DNA of 64,000 nucleotides from Variovorax paradoxus (GTDB taxonomy: Bacteria > Pseudomonadota > Gammaproteobacteria > Burkholderiales > Burkholderiaceae_C): NCBI GenBank assembly GCA_016806145.1, contig CP063166.1, positions 2,170,001-2,234,000 of the forward strand. Reading direction: 5' to 3'. This document shows, in pieces, positions 8,900 to 18,786 of this stretch; the stretch's first letter is position 1; the number at the start of each line of letters is the position of its first letter. The notes below the pieces were generated by a model that saw only the letters and a list, made by a program, of their open reading frames with translations, did no database searches and had not been told where the DNA came from. The position numbers and the translations under genes are program-made.

Positions 8900-8919
8900 G
8901 CTGCGGGCGATGAGGCGGC

Positions 8920-9837
8920 TCAGCGGGCGCTGAACATCGAGAAGCGTTCGCGGATCTGCTCCAGCAGGTAGGCCGCCGCCGCCGACAGCGGCCGCCCGTC
9001 GCGCACGACCAGCCGCACCTTCGCCTTGCGGCACAGTGCATGCGCGAGCGGCAGCGCGACCAGCTGGCCGGCCTCGATCTCGGCCGCGGCCGCGAGGCCC
9101 GCGCCGACGAAGCTCACGCCGTCGGTGGCGCGCACGAAACGCTTGAGGCCGGCCACCGAGTTGCTGCAGAAGGTGGGATGCAGCTTCACGTGCTCGGCGT
9201 AGGCGAGCAGCTCCAGCAGCCGGCCGACGCCGTAGCCCGGCGGCATCAGGCCGAGCGGATAGTCCATCACCTGCCGGATGTTCAGCGGGCCCGCGAGCCC
9301 GGCGAGCGGATGGCCGTGGCGCACCAGCAGCTTCATCGGCGCGGCGGCGCTCGCCGCGAACCGCAGCCGCGCATCCGACTCGGGGTTGTAGGCCACGCCG
9401 ATGTGCGCGGCATCGTCGGCCAGCGCCTCCATGAGATCGCTGACCGGCAGCGCGTCGACCGTCACCGACAGCCCGGGATGCGCGGCGCAGAAGGGCGCGA
9501 CCACCTGGTCGAGCAGCCCGTCGATGAAGCCCTCGCTCGCGACGATGCGCACGCTGCCCGCATCCATCGACTCGATGGCGCGCAGCCGTTCGCCCAACTG
9601 CTCCTGGTGCGCCTGGCAGCCGCGCCAGTAGTCGACCAGGTGCGTGGCCGCATCGGTCGGCGCGACGCCGCGCGCCTGCCGCTCGAACAGCACCACGCCG
9701 ATCTCCTCCTCGAGCAGCGCGATCTGCCGCGTGATGACCGACGGCGCCGTGTTGAGCGCATCGGCCGCGCCGCGGATCGAGCGCTGAACGAAGACCTCGC
9801 GGAAGTAGCGCAGGCGTTTCTGGTTGATCTCGCGCAT
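8920..9837 (-). CDS. LysR-family transcriptional regulator
   Basis: A 305-residue LTTR with an N-terminal winged helix-turn-helix ([19 protein letters not shown], then [18 protein letters not shown]) and a periplasmic-binding-protein-like effector domain (about 90-300). It is divergent from the Bug protein gene at 10020, the standard arrangement for an LTTR that controls the neighbouring transport and hydrolase genes. A 17-bp inverted repeat lies in the shared intergenic region. The effector is unknown. Confidence 0.92.
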   Translation of the reverse strand: MREINQKRLRYFREVFVQRSIRGAADALNTAPSVITRQIALLEEEIGVVLFERQARGVAPTDAATHLVDYWRGCQAHQEQLGERLRAIESMDAGSVRIVASEGFIDGLLDQVVAPFCAAHPGLSVTVDALPVSDLMEALADDAAHIGVAYNPESDARLRFAASAAAPMKLLVRHGHPLAGLAGPLNIRQVMDYPLGLMPPGYGVGRLLELLAYAEHVKLHPTFCSNSVAGLKRFVRATDGVSFVGAGLAAAAEIEAGQLVALPLAHALCRKAKVRLVVRDGRPLSAAAAYLLEQIRERFSMFSAR

Positions 9838-9931
9838 GGCGGCGGCTCCTTTGTGCGTTGCTCGATGGGCAACGAAGTGCGTCGGAAATTGCTGTTGCTC
9901 GAACTCATGCTAGCCCAAACAATTTGCCGCA

Positions 9932-9948
9932 TGCATCGCGTGGATGCA
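9932..9948. promoter_or_regulatory. Inverted repeat in the LysR/Bug divergent region
   Basis: TGCATC-N5-GATGCA is a perfect 6-bp-arm repeat, 95 bp upstream of the LysR start and 72 bp upstream of the Bug protein start. LysR proteins usually bind a dyad in exactly this place. The strict T-N11-A form is not met, so assignment to this LysR is an inference. Confidence 0.45.
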
Positions 9949-10019
9949 GCGAGGCGGTACCGGGCGAGCCGCTTCCTCGATGACGTTCCCGAGCCCGCTT
10001 CGAACCCACCGGAGAATCC

Positions 10020-11057
10020 ATGAAAGACACCTGTTCGCGTGGCGGGGCCCATCGCCCGGCCCGTGCCATCTCACGCTCCATGGCCCGCGTCGTGCTCCTC
10101 GCCGCGGCGGCCGTCGCGTCCGTCGCCTCGGCCTGGGCCGAGACCTTTCCCTCGCGTCCCGTGACGATGCTGGTGGCGTTCCCGCCCGGCGGGCCGGCCG
10201 ACGTGCTGGCGCGCGCCATGCAGCCGGCGATGGCCAAGGCGCTGGGCCAGCCGATGGTGATCGAGAACCTGCCGGGCGCGGGCGGCGCGCTCGCGGTGCA
10301 GCGCATGCTGAGCCGGCCCGCCGATGGCTACACGCTGATCATGGGCTCGCCCAACGAGGCGATCCTCGCGCCGCTGTCGAACGCATCGGCGAAGTACAAG
10401 CCCGAGGAGCTCGCGCTGCTGGCGCCGATCTCCAGCCATCCGCTGGTGGTGATGGCGCGCAACGACCTGCCCTACGGCTCGCTCGAGGAGCTCATCGCGG
10501 CCACCCGCAAGCCCGGCGCGCAGAGCCTGAGCTTCGGCAGCCCGGGCCACGGCTCGATGTACCACATCGTCTCGGAGTACCTGGCGCAGGCGACCGGCGC
10601 GCGCCTGCTGCAGGTGCCCTACAAGGGCGCGACGCCGATGCTGCAGGACCTCGTCGGGCAGCAGATCGACATCACCATCCTGCCGAACCTCGGCGCCTCG
10701 ATCCAGCTGCTCGAGAGCCGCAAGATCAAGGCCCTCGAGGTGCTCGACACCCGGCGCATGCCCACGCTGCCCGAGGTGCCCGCCATCACCGAGAGCGGCA
10801 TCGCGCGCAAGAGCGAATTCGTCCATTCGGTCTGGCTCGCGGTGATGGCGCGCGCCGGCCTGCCCGACGACCGGGCGCGTGTGTTGCTGGCCGCCTCGCA
10901 GCAGGCGATCCAGTCGCCCGAGATGGCGAAGGCGCTGGCGCAATCGGGCGTGCAGCCGATGAAGCCGCAGCCGCTGGCCGAGTCGGCGCGCTTCTATGCC
11001 GACGAGACCGCGAAGTTCAAGAAGATGGCGCGCTCGATCCAGCTCGCCGCGCAGTGA
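10020..11057 (+). CDS. Bug-family (tripartite tricarboxylate) substrate-binding protein
   Basis: A 345-residue periplasmic binding protein. The N-terminus has a Tat/Sec-like signal (ending near SAWAET), followed by the family hallmark FPSRPVTMLVAFPPGGPADVLARAM and the loop YTLIMGSPN. Bug proteins bind small carboxylates or amides for TctAB transporters. No tctA or tctB is present nearby, as is usual for the expanded Bug sets of Bordetella, Cupriavidus and Variovorax. The M81 peptidase gene follows after 39 bp, so the two may handle the same compound. Confidence 0.9.
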   Translation: MKDTCSRGGAHRPARAISRSMARVVLLAAAAVASVASAWAETFPSRPVTMLVAFPPGGPADVLARAMQPAMAKALGQPMVIENLPGAGGALAVQRMLSRPADGYTLIMGSPNEAILAPLSNASAKYKPEELALLAPISSHPLVVMARNDLPYGSLEELIAATRKPGAQSLSFGSPGHGSMYHIVSEYLAQATGARLLQVPYKGATPMLQDLVGQQIDITILPNLGASIQLLESRKIKALEVLDTRRMPTLPEVPAITESGIARKSEFVHSVWLAVMARAGLPDDRARVLLAASQQAIQSPEMAKALAQSGVQPMKPQPLAESARFYADETAKFKKMARSIQLAAQ

Positions 11058-11096
11058 GCACACCAGCCATCGAAGCACAAGCACCGAAAGCCTCCC

Positions 11097-12608
11097 GTGA
11101 GAATCCTCGTCGCCGGTTTCCAGCACGAAACCAACACCTTCGCTCCCACCGTCGCGTCCTACCGCAGCTTCGTGAACGGGGAGGACTTCCCCGCCATGGC
11201 GCGCGGCGGCGCCATCCTCGATCTGCTCGGGGTCAACCTGCCGGTCAGCGGCTTCATCCACCACGTGCGCGATGAGGGCCACGAGGTGCTGCCGGTGATC
11301 TGGGCCGGCGCCGGCGCCTCCGCGCACGTCACGACCGATGCCTACGAACGCATCGCGGGCGAGATCGTCGAGGCCGCGAAGATGGCGCGCTTCGACGCCA
11401 TCTACCTCGACCTGCATGGCGCGATGGTCGCGCAGCACCTCGACGACGGCGAAGGCGAGCTGCTGGCGCGCGTGCGCGCCGTGGTGGGGCCGCGCATGAA
11501 GATCGCGGTGTCGCTCGATTCGCATGCCAACGTCACGCGGCAGATGCTGGCGCTGGCCGACGGCGTCGTGGCCTACCGCACCTATCCGCATGTCGACATG
11601 GCCGACACCGGCCGCCGTGCCGGCGAACTGCTGCTGGCGCTGTGCGCCGCGGACCGGCCGGCGCATTGCGCGGTGCGGCGGCTGCCGTTCCTGATCCCGG
11701 TCAACAGCATGTCGACCATGATGCAGCCCGCGCGCGGCGTCTACGACCTGCTCGAGACGCTGGAGCAACGCGACGGCGTGCTCTCGCTGTCCTTCGCGCC
11801 GGGCTTCCCCGCGTCCGACTTTCCCGAATGCGGGCCGGTGGTCTGGGGCCATGGCTTCGATGCCGAACGCACCGAGCGCGCGGTCGATGCGCTGTTCGAC
11901 CGCATCGCGCATCCCGAGGCGCAGTGGGCCGTGCGCTTCGAGACGCCCGAGGCCGCCGTGGCGCGCGCGATGGCGCTGGCCGCCACGGCTTCGCGCCCGG
12001 TGATCCTGGCCGACACGCAGGACAACCCGGGCGTGGGCGGCGATTCGAACACCACCGGGCTGCTGCGCGCGTTGCTCGCGCTGGGCGCGCGGGAGGCCGC
12101 CATCGGCCTGATCTGCGACCCCGCCGCGGCCGCCGCCGCCCACGCGGCCGGCATCGGTGCCCGCATCGACATCGCGCTGGGCGGATGCCCGCAGGTGCCG
12201 GGCGATGCGCCACTGCGCGCGCGCTTCGAGGTCGAGGCGCTGGCCGACGGGCGGCTGGTGTATGGCGGGCCGATGTTCCATGGCAAGCAGGCCGAGCTCG
12301 GGCCGATGGCATGCCTGCGCATCGACGGCGTGCGCGTGGTCGTGAGTTCGGCCAAGGCGCAGCTGCTGGACCGCAACATGTACCGCGCCGTCGGCATCGA
12401 GCCGGCCGCGATGAAGATCCTGGTCAACAAGAGCTCGGTGCATTTCCGCGCCGACTTCGCGGCGATCGCGCACGAGATCCTCGTGGTGCGCGCGCCCGGT
12501 CCCTTCATCGCCGATCCCGCCGACCTGCCGTGGACCCGGCTCGGCCCCGGCATGCGGCTGCGGCCCGAGGGACCGGTCTTCGGTGGCGCGCCACCGGCGC
12601 AGGCCTGA
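11097..12608 (+). CDS. M81 family metallopeptidase (MlrC/microcystinase C-like)
   Basis: A 503-residue zinc hydrolase related to MlrC, which cleaves linear microcystin products in Sphingomonads. Most family members act on unknown small peptides or amides. GTG start, giving MRILVAGFQHETNTFAP, the typical M81 N-terminus. Probable metal-site segments are YLDLHGAM, SLDSHANVT and the TYPHVDMADTG motif. The C-terminal MlrC domain (about 300-490) contains ADTQDNPGVGGDSNT and the metal-linked SSVHFRADF. Pairing with a Bug protein and LysR regulator suggests uptake and hydrolysis of an environmental amide or peptide. Confidence 0.9.
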   Translation: MRILVAGFQHETNTFAPTVASYRSFVNGEDFPAMARGGAILDLLGVNLPVSGFIHHVRDEGHEVLPVIWAGAGASAHVTTDAYERIAGEIVEAAKMARFDAIYLDLHGAMVAQHLDDGEGELLARVRAVVGPRMKIAVSLDSHANVTRQMLALADGVVAYRTYPHVDMADTGRRAGELLLALCAADRPAHCAVRRLPFLIPVNSMSTMMQPARGVYDLLETLEQRDGVLSLSFAPGFPASDFPECGPVVWGHGFDAERTERAVDALFDRIAHPEAQWAVRFETPEAAVARAMALAATASRPVILADTQDNPGVGGDSNTTGLLRALLALGAREAAIGLICDPAAAAAAHAAGIGARIDIALGGCPQVPGDAPLRARFEVEALADGRLVYGGPMFHGKQAELGPMACLRIDGVRVVVSSAKAQLLDRNMYRAVGIEPAAMKILVNKSSVHFRADFAAIAHEILVVRAPGPFIADPADLPWTRLGPGMRLRPEGPVFGGAPPAQA

Positions 12609-12647
12609 GCGCCGGGGTGGAGGAGGGGAGCGGGGGCGGCGCGATCG

Positions 12648-12659
12648 GACATTCGTCCA
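12648..12659. promoter_or_regulatory. Small inverted repeat upstream of the secreted hydrolase
   Basis: GGAC-ATTC-GTCC, 65 bp upstream of the hydrolase start at 12725 and 39 bp after the M81 stop codon. It may be an operator for the hydrolase gene. It is short, so chance occurrence is possible. Confidence 0.25.
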
Positions 12660-12724
12660 ATGGCGCGAAAGGACGCCGCGGCCGACAGTAGCGGCTCCCG
12701 TCACTTCCTTCCAGAGACCCTCCC

Positions 12725-13516
12725 ATGAAGCACTTCCAACGCCTCCAGCTCGCCGCCGCCCTCGCCGTCGGCCTCTCGTTCTCCGTCACGGCCGCCAGCG
12801 CGGCGGGCCCGGCCGCGGCCGCCGCCACCAGCGCATCGCCCAGCGTGGTGCTGGTGCACGGCGCCTTCGCCGACGGCTCCGACTGGGCCAAGGTGATCCC
12901 GCTGCTGCAGGCCAAGGGCGTCAACGTCGTCTCGGTGCAGAACCCGCTGACCTCGCTCGAGGACGACGTGGCCGCGGCCAAGCGCGCCATCGATGCCCAG
13001 CCCGGCAAGGTGGTGCTGGTCGGCCACTCGTGGGGCGGCACCGTGATCACCGAGGCCGGCGGCAACGACAAGGTCGCCTCGCTGGTCTACGTGGCGGCCT
13101 TCGCGCCCGACGCGGGCCAGAACTCGGGCGAGCTCGGCAAGGACTATCCGGCGCCGCCCGGCTTCGCGCACATCGCGGCCGATGCCTCGGGCTTCCTGCG
13201 CCTCACGCCCGAGGGCATGAGCAAGCATTTCGCGCAGGACCTGCCGGCCGCGACCACGCGCGTGATGGCCGTGACGCAGGGCGCGATCCAGGCCAAGGCC
13301 TTCGAGCAGAAGGTGTCGGCCGCCGCCTGGAAGACCAGGCCCTCCTGGTACATCGTCAGCAGCGCCGACCACATGATCCAGCCCGCGCTGCAGCGCGACA
13401 TGGCAAAGCGCATCGGCGCGCACGTGACCACGCTGAACACCAGCCACGTGCCGCAGCAGTCGCAGCCCGCGAAGGTGGCCGAGGTGATCCTGGACGCGGT
13501 GCGCCAGTCGAAGTAA
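12725..13516 (+). CDS. Secreted alpha/beta hydrolase (EstC-like esterase)
   Basis: A 263-residue serine hydrolase with an N-terminal signal peptide (about 1-25, ending in AASAA). The fold signatures are VVLVHGAFADGSDW (oxyanion loop), the nucleophile elbow GHSWGG, an Asp in SSADHMIQP and a catalytic His in TSHVPQQSQP. It belongs to the widespread family often annotated as salicylate esterase-like or EstC. Probably periplasmic. It sits alone between the M81 gene and the HD-domain protein, 116 bp after the former. Substrate unknown. Confidence 0.85.
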   Translation: MKHFQRLQLAAALAVGLSFSVTAASAAGPAAAAATSASPSVVLVHGAFADGSDWAKVIPLLQAKGVNVVSVQNPLTSLEDDVAAAKRAIDAQPGKVVLVGHSWGGTVITEAGGNDKVASLVYVAAFAPDAGQNSGELGKDYPAPPGFAHIAADASGFLRLTPEGMSKHFAQDLPAATTRVMAVTQGAIQAKAFEQKVSAAAWKTRPSWYIVSSADHMIQPALQRDMAKRIGAHVTTLNTSHVPQQSQPAKVAEVILDAVRQSK

Positions 13517-13551
13517 GGTGCCGGCGCCCGCCGCCTACCGGACCCATTGCC

Positions 13552-15003
13552 TTGCAGCCCATCGCCCACGTCCCGCTCTTCGATGCCATCAAAGCGCTCG
13601 CCTTCGTCGGCGACCTCAGCATGGGCCAGCCCATCGACCATTCGGCGCGCGTGGCGTGGATCGCCGCGAGGCTGGCGCAGGCAATGGGCCGGGACGAGGC
13701 GGCGCAGGGACACGCGGCCTGCGTCGCGCTGCTGCGCTGGTCGGGCTGCACCGCCAACGCGCCCGAGTTCTCCGACCTGCTCGGCGACGATGTCGGCGGG
13801 CGCCGCGCGATGCTCGCGACCGCTTCGGCGCGCGAAGCGGCGGCGTTCGCGGGCACGGTCGGCTCGTTGGCCGAGATCCATTGCGAGGTGTCGGGCGAGA
13901 TCGCGCGCTTCCTCGGCCTGCCCGAGGCGGTCGAGCGGCCGCTGCGCCACATGTTCGAGAACTTCGATGGCAGCGGCAAACCGGCGGGCCTGGCCGCGCC
14001 GCACATTCCGGAGGCGGTGTACCTGGCCACGCTCGCGGGCGATCTCGAGATCTTCTCGCGCACGCACGGCCTGCAGAGCGCGCTGCGCCAGATCGACGAG
14101 CGCGCCGACGGGCGCTATCCCGCGGCGCTGGTGCAGGTGGCGCGGCAGCACGCGGTCGACTGGCTGCATGCGCTCGACCAGGGTGCCGCGGCCGACCTGC
14201 AGGCGCCCGAGGGCGCGCTGCGCGAGGCGCTCGCGCCGCTCGAGCTGATCGCCGACGTGATCGATCTCAAGCTGCCGTGGATGACCGGCTTCTCGCGCCG
14301 CGTGGCCGAGGCGGCCGCCGCCTGCGCCGCGGGCCTGGGGCTCGATGCCGCGGCCTGCGAGCAGGTGCGGCGCGCGGCGCTGATCCACGGCATCGGCCGC
14401 GCCTCGGTGCCGAACGCGGTCTGGGATTCGCCCAAGCTGCGCAGCGAGGCCGACAAGGAGCGGCTGCGCCTCGTGCCCTACTGGACCGAACGCGCCGCGC
14501 GCCGCATCGAGACCTTGCGCTCCGAGGCCGAGATCGCTTCCTTCGTCGACGAGCGGCTCGATGGCTCGGGCTTCTTCCGCGGCGTGAAGGGCGCGGCGAT
14601 CGGTACGGCCGAACGCGTGCTGGCCGCGGCGGTGCACTGGGTGCTGCTGCACACGGCCGCGCCGGGCCGGCCCGCGCTGGCGGCCGAGGAGGCGCAGGCG
14701 CAATTGCGTTGCGAGGCGGAGCAGGGCCGGCTCGATGCGGCCGCCGTCGCCGCGTTGACCGGGCACGCATCGGTGGCAGCGAAGACGCCCGTCGCGGAAA
14801 GCGATGCCAGCGCCTTGCTCTCGTCGCGCGAGGTCGAGGTGCTGGGCCGCATCAGCCTCGGCGAGAGCAACAAGGAGGCGGCGCGCACGCTCGGCATCAG
14901 CCCGAGCACGGTGCGCGCGCATCTCGAGAACATCTTCCGCAAGCTCGGCTGCACCACGCGCGCGGCCGCGACGCTCAAGGCGATGACGCTCGGGCTGCTC
15001 TGA
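13552..15003 (+). CDS. Degenerate tandem HD-GYP-like protein with LuxR-type HTH
   Basis: A 483-residue protein from a TTG start (13552), the only good start before the conserved region; an in-frame ATT lies at 13546. It appears to hold two HD-GYP-like modules. The first (about 25-210) has DHSARVAWIA and NFDGSGKPAG. The second (about 240-375) has ALIHGIGRASVPNAV and DERLDGSGFF. These mirror HDIGK-IPD and HERxDGSGYP of cyclic-di-GMP phosphodiesterases, but the HD dyad reads HG and the GYP triad is FFR or KPA, so metal catalysis is doubtful. Residues 420-483 are a LuxR/GerE HTH (LSSREVEVLGRISLGESNKE). Likely a ligand-sensing transcription factor. Confidence 0.8.
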   Translation: MQPIAHVPLFDAIKALAFVGDLSMGQPIDHSARVAWIAARLAQAMGRDEAAQGHAACVALLRWSGCTANAPEFSDLLGDDVGGRRAMLATASAREAAAFAGTVGSLAEIHCEVSGEIARFLGLPEAVERPLRHMFENFDGSGKPAGLAAPHIPEAVYLATLAGDLEIFSRTHGLQSALRQIDERADGRYPAALVQVARQHAVDWLHALDQGAAADLQAPEGALREALAPLELIADVIDLKLPWMTGFSRRVAEAAAACAAGLGLDAAACEQVRRAALIHGIGRASVPNAVWDSPKLRSEADKERLRLVPYWTERAARRIETLRSEAEIASFVDERLDGSGFFRGVKGAAIGTAERVLAAAVHWVLLHTAAPGRPALAAEEAQAQLRCEAEQGRLDAAAVAALTGHASVAAKTPVAESDASALLSSREVEVLGRISLGESNKEAARTLGISPSTVRAHLENIFRKLGCTTRAAATLKAMTLGLL

Positions 15004-15007
15004 GCTT

Positions 15008-15622
15008 TCAGCCCGGCTCGGGGCCGGTCTCGGGCGCGTTGCCCGTCATCATCTGGCTCAGCAGGCCGCCGAGGGCCTCGCGCTGGGCGGTATCGAACAT
15101 GCGCAGCAGATGCAACTCGGCGGCGGCATGCTTGGGCATCGCCTCGTCGGCCAGCCGCATGCCCTTGGCCGTGAGCTTCACCAGCACGCCGCGGCCGTCG
15201 TCGGGATGGATCGAGCGCTTGACCAGCCCTTCCTGCTCGAGCCGCTTGAGCAGGTTCGACAGCCCGCCCGAGGTGAACAGCAGCGTGCTCTGCAGCCGCG
15301 AGGGCGACAGCCGGTAGGGCGCGCCGGCCACGCGCAGGGTCGCGAGCACCGCGTACTCCTGGTACTTGATGCCGAAGGGCTGCAGCACCGCGTTGATGGT
15401 GCGCAGCACCACTTCCTCGAGCCGCAGCAGCCGGCCGACCACCGCCTTGCCGCTGCTGTCGATGTCGGGCCGCTCGGTGCGCCATTGCCGGATGCCGCGC
15501 TCGACGAGGTCGGCGCCGGTCGCGGGTTGCAAGGCCTCGGGCGCGGCAACCTCGAGCGCTTCGCGCGCCTTGGCACCGCGGGATCGCGGCGGGCTCTTCG
15601 ATGCATCGTCCTTGTGCTGCAT
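15008..15622 (-). CDS. MarR-family transcriptional regulator
   Basis: A 204-residue regulator with a winged helix-turn-helix (SPSRLQSTLLFTSGGLSNLLK, read in two parts) and wing residues HPDDGRG. I place the start at the ATG at 15622 (MQHKDDASK), because AGGAC precedes it; an upstream ATG at 15673 would add a poorly conserved 17 residues. The protein has a longer N-terminal arm than classic MarR. It is divergent from the ABC transporter operon, and a perfect 22-bp palindrome lies between them, so it probably represses that operon and itself. Confidence 0.9.
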   Translation of the reverse strand: MQHKDDASKSPPRSRGAKAREALEVAAPEALQPATGADLVERGIRQWRTERPDIDSSGKAVVGRLLRLEEVVLRTINAVLQPFGIKYQEYAVLATLRVAGAPYRLSPSRLQSTLLFTSGGLSNLLKRLEQEGLVKRSIHPDDGRGVLVKLTAKGMRLADEAMPKHAAAELHLLRMFDTAQREALGGLLSQMMTGNAPETGPEPG

Positions 15623-15708
15623 GGCGTCCTTTCGATGGCGATTTCCGTGCGTTCGCGATGCGTCTTGGTGCATCGCGCGGCAGCGGGTTGGTACCTATCT
15701 TAAATGCC

Positions 15709-15737
15709 TTGCGTTTATCTTTTGCAAAAGATAAAGT
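15709..15737 (+). promoter_or_regulatory. Sigma-70-type promoter of the ABC/amidase operon
   Basis: -35 TTGCGT (15709-15714) and -10 TAAAGT (15732-15737) with a 17-bp spacer, 56 bp before the binding-protein start. The spacer is almost entirely filled by the MarR palindrome. Read by eye. Confidence 0.6.
15714..15735. promoter_or_regulatory. Perfect 22-bp palindrome, probable MarR operator
   Basis: The half-site TTTATCTTTTG is followed directly by its exact reverse complement, giving a 22-bp perfect palindrome in strongly AT-rich DNA within a roughly 70% GC window. It lies in the MarR/ABC divergent region and fills the promoter spacer of the ABC operon. MarR dimers bind palindromes of this size. 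Confidence 0.75.
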
Positions 15738-15792
15738 GAATCGCATCGCGCTTCGATCCCCTCCAGCCTTCGCTCTCACAGGAGTCGCCTCC

Positions 15793-16818
15793 ATGAAAAC
15801 CGCGCTCGCACGTTGCCTGTCCCTGGGCTTTGCCTCCTTGCTGATGTCGGGTGCGCTGCACGCCGAGGAGCTGGTGGTCGGCATCTTCGGCGGCTCCTTC
15901 GCCGACGACTCGAAGACCTGCCACATCGCCTCGTTCGAGAAGAAGACCGGCGCCAAGGTGGCGCTCAAGCTCGGCAGTTCCTCGCAGTTCGCCGCGGCCA
16001 TCCGCGCGACCGGCGGCAAGTCCGACTTCGACGTGGTCTACATCGACAACTCGCTCGCCGCGCAGCTCAAGAACGAGAAGCTGCTCGAGACCATCGACAA
16101 GTCGAAGCTCGCGAACGCCGCCGACATCTCGCCGCGCGCGCTCGACAAGGACGGCCAGTACATCGTGTTCATGACGGGCGCCACCGTCATCGTCTACGAC
16201 ACCAAACAGATCAAGACCCCGCCCACTTCCTGGGCCGACCTCGCCAGGCCCGAGTACGACGGCCGCCTCGCCATCGGCGACATCAGCGGCACCTCGGGCT
16301 CGCAGTTCCTGATGGCGCTCAACCGCATGAAGGGCGGCGAGCTGGGCAACATGGATGCCGGCTTCGCGGCCGTGAAGCCGATCGCCAAGGCCTCGGTCAC
16401 GCTCTACACCCAGGCCGACCAGATCGTCTCGCTGTTCGAGCGCCAGGAGATCGCCGCCGCCGTCTGGTACCCCGACCGCGCGGGCTCGGCCATCGACAAG
16501 GGCCTGCCGCTCGCGATCGTCTATCCGAAGGAAGGCGCGGTCGGCATCCTGCCCGCGCTCGTGATTCCCAAGGGCGCGAAGTCGCCGGCGCTCGCGCTCA
16601 AGTACATCGACGAGGTGCTGTCGAAGGAAGGCCAGGCCTGCTTCGCCGAGCGCAAGTACGCGGGCCCGGTCAACACGCAGGTCAAGCTCAGCGACAAGGC
16701 CGCGAAGATCGTTCCGTACAAGGAGACCTTCGACAAGCTCTGGCTGCCCGATCCCGAGCAGGTCGCGAAGTCCATGCCCGAGTGGACCCGCCGCTGGCAG
16801 CGCGAAGTCGCGCGCTGA
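15793..16818 (+). CDS. ABC transporter periplasmic binding protein, polyamine type
   Basis: A 341-residue binding protein of the spermidine/putrescine (PotD) superfamily. Signal peptide MKTALARCLSLGFASLLMSG with cleavage after LHA, then LVVGIFGGSFADD and the ligand-domain segments YDTKQIKTPPTSWADL and WYPDRAG. The ATG at 15793 was chosen because it begins the signal peptide and follows ACAGGAG. It is the first gene of a unit of ABC ATPase, two permeases, a deacetylase-like enzyme, two SDRs, two amidases and a Bug protein. The ligand is unknown; amide or imide-type compounds are suggested by the downstream enzymes. Confidence 0.9.
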   Translation: MKTALARCLSLGFASLLMSGALHAEELVVGIFGGSFADDSKTCHIASFEKKTGAKVALKLGSSSQFAAAIRATGGKSDFDVVYIDNSLAAQLKNEKLLETIDKSKLANAADISPRALDKDGQYIVFMTGATVIVYDTKQIKTPPTSWADLARPEYDGRLAIGDISGTSGSQFLMALNRMKGGELGNMDAGFAAVKPIAKASVTLYTQADQIVSLFERQEIAAAVWYPDRAGSAIDKGLPLAIVYPKEGAVGILPALVIPKGAKSPALALKYIDEVLSKEGQACFAERKYAGPVNTQVKLSDKAAKIVPYKETFDKLWLPDPEQVAKSMPEWTRRWQREVAR

Positions 16819-16852
16819 GCGCCGCCGCCGTCCCTACGATTCCGTAAGCCCA

Positions 16853-17934
<1,082 letters not shown>

Positions 17935-17938
<4 letters not shown>

Positions 17939-18786
17939 CATCGCGCCACACCGCCGGCGCCTTGCTGGCCTCGCCCCTGCTGCTGGTGCTGCTGCTGGCC
18001 TTCGTCGCGCCGGTGCTGCTGATGGTGCCGCTGAGCCTGCATCCCTACGTGCCCGGCAGCGGCATCGCCAGCGGCTGGACGCTGGCCAACTACACCAGCA
18101 TCCTCACCGACGAGTACTACCGCGAGGTGGTGCTGCGCACGCTGGTGCTGGGCTTCGGCGTCACCGCGATCTGCCTCGTGCTCGGCTATCCGCTGGCCTA
18201 CTACATCGCCAACGCGGGCCCGCGCATGCGGCTCGCGCTGACCATGCTCGTGATCTTCCCGATGCTGCTCAACCTCGTGGTGCGCTCCTTCGGCTGGATC
18301 GCGCTGCTGGCCAACCGCGGCCTCATCAACAACCTGCTGATCGACGTCGGCCTGATCGAGCGCCCGATCCGCATGATGTTCAACCTGTTCGGGCTGCTGG
18401 TCGGCATGTCGCACATCTTCCTGCCCTTCATGGTGCTGATGCTGGTGCCCGCGATCCAGGCGATCCCGAAGGACGTGCAGTCGGCCGCCTACACCCTGGC
18501 CGCGAGCCGGCTGCGCGTGTTCTGGTCGATCACGCTGCCGATGAGCGCGCCCGGCATCCTCTCGGGCTCGATCCTGGTGTTCGTGCTGACCATCAGCGCG
18601 CTGGTCACGCCGCGCATGCTCGGCGGCGCCACCTACAAGGTGATGGCCACCTTGATCTACGACGACTTCCTGCAGACGCTCGACTGGCCGGCCGGTGCCG
18701 CCATGTCCTTCGTGCTGACCGCGCTCACGCTGGCCGTGATCGCGCTGTCGAGCCGCCTGCTCAAGCGCTGGGGAGGCCAGGCATGA
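17935..18786 (+). CDS. ABC transporter permease (PotB-like)
   Basis: A 283-residue inner-membrane protein with six predicted helices (first at about 7-27, LLLVLLLAFVAPVLLMVPLS). The EAA-type cytoplasmic loop appears as DVQSAAYTLAASRLRVFWSITLP, split here over the usual contact helix for the ATPase. Starts at the ATG of an ATGA overlap with the ATPase gene and ends in an ATGA overlap with the second permease, so all three are translationally coupled. Confidence 0.94.
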
